In this document: piece by piece, positions 62,430 to 64,000 of the stretch
Position numbering within the stretch: position 1 is the first letter of the stretch
Layout of the letters: the number at the start of each line of letters is the position of its first letter
Source of the DNA: Paracentrotus lividus
Taxonomy: Eukaryota; Echinodermata; Echinoidea; Camarodonta; Echinidae
Reading direction: 5' to 3'
DNA length: 64,000 nt
Assembly: GCA_940671915.1 (NCBI GenBank)
Contig: CALNVZ010000174.1
Location: 74,313,060 to 74,377,059, forward strand
Made by a program: the position numbers and the translations under genes
The notes under the pieces: model-generated
What the model was told of the DNA's origin: nothing
Database searches by the model: none
The model's input: only the letters and a program-made list of their open reading frames with translations

Positions 62430-63165
62430 CATTAGCCTGTTGGACCATCAGAAACCATTAGGGCTGTTGGTCTCTAATGGTTTCTAATGGTTTATGAAAT
62501 ATGGGACCCACAGAACCATTAGAAATTTCTAATGGACCAATAGACATTTTCTGTTGGTCCATTAGAATTTTTTCTATTGGTCCAATAGACATTTTCTAAT
62601 GGACCAATAATTAATTAATGAAAATAGTGTAATAAAATCTTTTGGATTTTTTCGGCCAACAAATCACAGAAACATGTTGACATTAACAATGAGTCCTACC
62701 CTATCCTATCCTATCCTAACCTATGCTATCCTATATTAAGGCCCTATTACTACTGGCAAATTGTCGACCCCTGCTATATAAAGTACTACAGGCAAAATGT
62801 TTGAAGAAAGACAGTTACTTAATTTCAAATTACACTTTTGTTAATGAAATATGAAGAATTGTCATTATGAATCAATTTGAAATTGTGTTAAACATAAAAC
62901 ACTAATAAACTAAAATATTTTTGATTATATTAATAAGCCAAATGCCAGCTACATGGCTAAAAATTGCATATTTCTATTTATTTTCCACCTTTTTTCAAAA
63001 TCTCAGAATACTGCTTATGAATATTCATGACCAACAGAAACCATTAGAAACCAACAGAAACCAATAGAAACCAGTCAGAAATAACATCTGTACAGAAAAT
63101 TACAGAAACCAGTAGAATTAACCAACAACAAACCGATATAAGCCAACACAAACTGATACAAGCCA
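62430..63165. repeat. Repeat with CCATTAGAAA / TTTCTAATGG words
   Basis: TCTAATGGTTTCTAATGG and TAGACATTTTCTAATGGACC-type words recur at 62,470-62,610. The opposite-sense words ACAGAAACCATTAGAAACC recur at 63,033-63,150. The two clusters face each other across about 400 AT-rich bases, forming a loose foldback. Confidence 0.5.
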
Positions 63166-63666
63166 ACGGGGAGGGTCCACGAGGCCGAGGGCCCACGAGG
63201 CCGCCAGGGGCAGAGTCCCGGTATGAGCTGAGCGCCCCTGAGCGATATTTTCCATGAACCGATTTTTTCTCATATGTATTTTGCAATATACTGGTGTTTC
63301 CATTACCTGCTACCCTGCTACACTTCCAATTCTGCTATAACACCTTTTCAATTTGGACTCGACCATTATCCCGTTTCTGTGATTGGCTATTTTGCTCATG
63401 AATATATCGCCACCTTTCCTGATAAAGTATTGCATAAGAAGGAATGTAATTTGTGTGCGTGACTCTGTGTGGCGAACGTCACGCGAAAAATACGATACGA
63501 AACTCGTAGGATTTTTTACTGCCAAATCCTTGATCTGTAAACGCCTTTTCTTCTCTTTATTCTATATTTATTCATTTTCATCATTACTTTAATAATAAGG
63601 CCGTCTAGATGCTTTTGCGATCGTTCTTAATGTTGATTTCGGGAGACGTACATATGTACTACAAAA

Positions 63667-63776
63667 TACCAAGGCTTGTTTGTCTGAGAAGCGACAGCGC
63701 AGTGAGCAGCGTCACGAGCTCTTTCATTTGAAAAGTCGTGAGTTCAAATCCGAAAACCGACGGATTTTTTTTTTTT
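63667..63776 (+). repeat. tRNA-derived SINE-like unit
   Basis: AGCGCAGTGAGCAGCGTCAC (box A-like) and GTGAGTTCAAATCCG (box B-like) lie about 30 bases apart, followed by a T-run that could end Pol III transcription. Small and possibly truncated. Confidence 0.5.
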
Positions 63777-64000
63777 CTTCTTCTTCTTTCTCTTGAGTTT
63801 GAATTTTCTGACAGTCATTGACTGTCATTCACTTATTGAAAAACAGAAAAACAACCTAAAAATAAGATTATTTTTTTTTCTTAAAAGATAATTCAGTGTA
63901 GCCTAAAGTGGCAGATACAAGATTTTTCTAGAGAGTTAGCCCCTATGGGAACCACTTTTTTTTTTCAACCACCCCCCCCCCAAAAAAAAAAAAGAAATAA

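Noticed and set aside
1..64000. Autonomous transposon or retrovirus-like coding sequence
   Set aside because: No reverse transcriptase, integrase, transposase or helicase motif was seen in any frame; all elements found appear non-autonomous.

Overview
The window is AT-rich animal nuclear DNA with multi-kilobase introns, GT-AG splice signals and very dense non-autonomous repeats. It holds no bacterial or phage gene organisation. The one recognised gene is an animal cGMP phosphodiesterase, PDE9A. Gene structure, intron size and repeat style suggest a marine invertebrate deuterostome, perhaps an echinoderm; that assignment is an inference.

PDE9A lies on the minus strand. The start codon is at 46,854 and fourteen coding exons were placed by translation and splice phase: 46,786-46,854, 43,705-43,775, 42,946-43,023, 26,520-26,562, 19,194-19,264, 15,520-15,601, 14,733-14,826, 11,099-11,173, 8,912-8,998, 7,604-7,796, 5,990-6,146, 4,187-4,303, 3,624-3,728 and 1,902-2,030. 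The exons carry the family's N-terminal segment, the linker helix and most of the catalytic domain, including the HNxxH metal site, the [10 protein letters not shown] motif, the late metal-binding aspartate and the invariant glutamine. The last part of the protein, about 60 residues by comparison with the human enzyme, must lie left of position 1. Two irregularities stand out. Exon phases show at least one exon is unplaced between 26,520 and 19,264. The start of the exon at 7,604-7,796 is one base out of frame.

Most other sequence is repeats in the PDE9A introns and upstream of it. They are mainly terminal-inverted-repeat and foldback elements without transposase, often nested. Examples are a MITE family with three copies (1,491; 10,268; 10,594), a TA-flanked foldback pair (6,442 and 54,261), a near-perfect 1.27 kb palindrome (16,592-17,859), a long-TIR element (25,301-26,436), a foldback with mirrored minisatellites (28,771-31,701) and a 5.8 kb composite element (32,870-38,702). 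There are also tRNA-derived SINE-like units, a 1.2 kb minisatellite near 60.5-61.75 kb, and many microsatellites and homopolymers. The short open frames outside PDE9A appear to be products of repeats.

The region right of 47.3 kb, upstream of PDE9A, shows no recognisable gene, only weak hints of plus-strand exons. I found no convincing new biological system. The items most worth checking are the PDE9A frame discrepancy, the RFX-type X-box motifs around the gene, the nested foldback architecture and a strand-polarised C-run/A-run motif.
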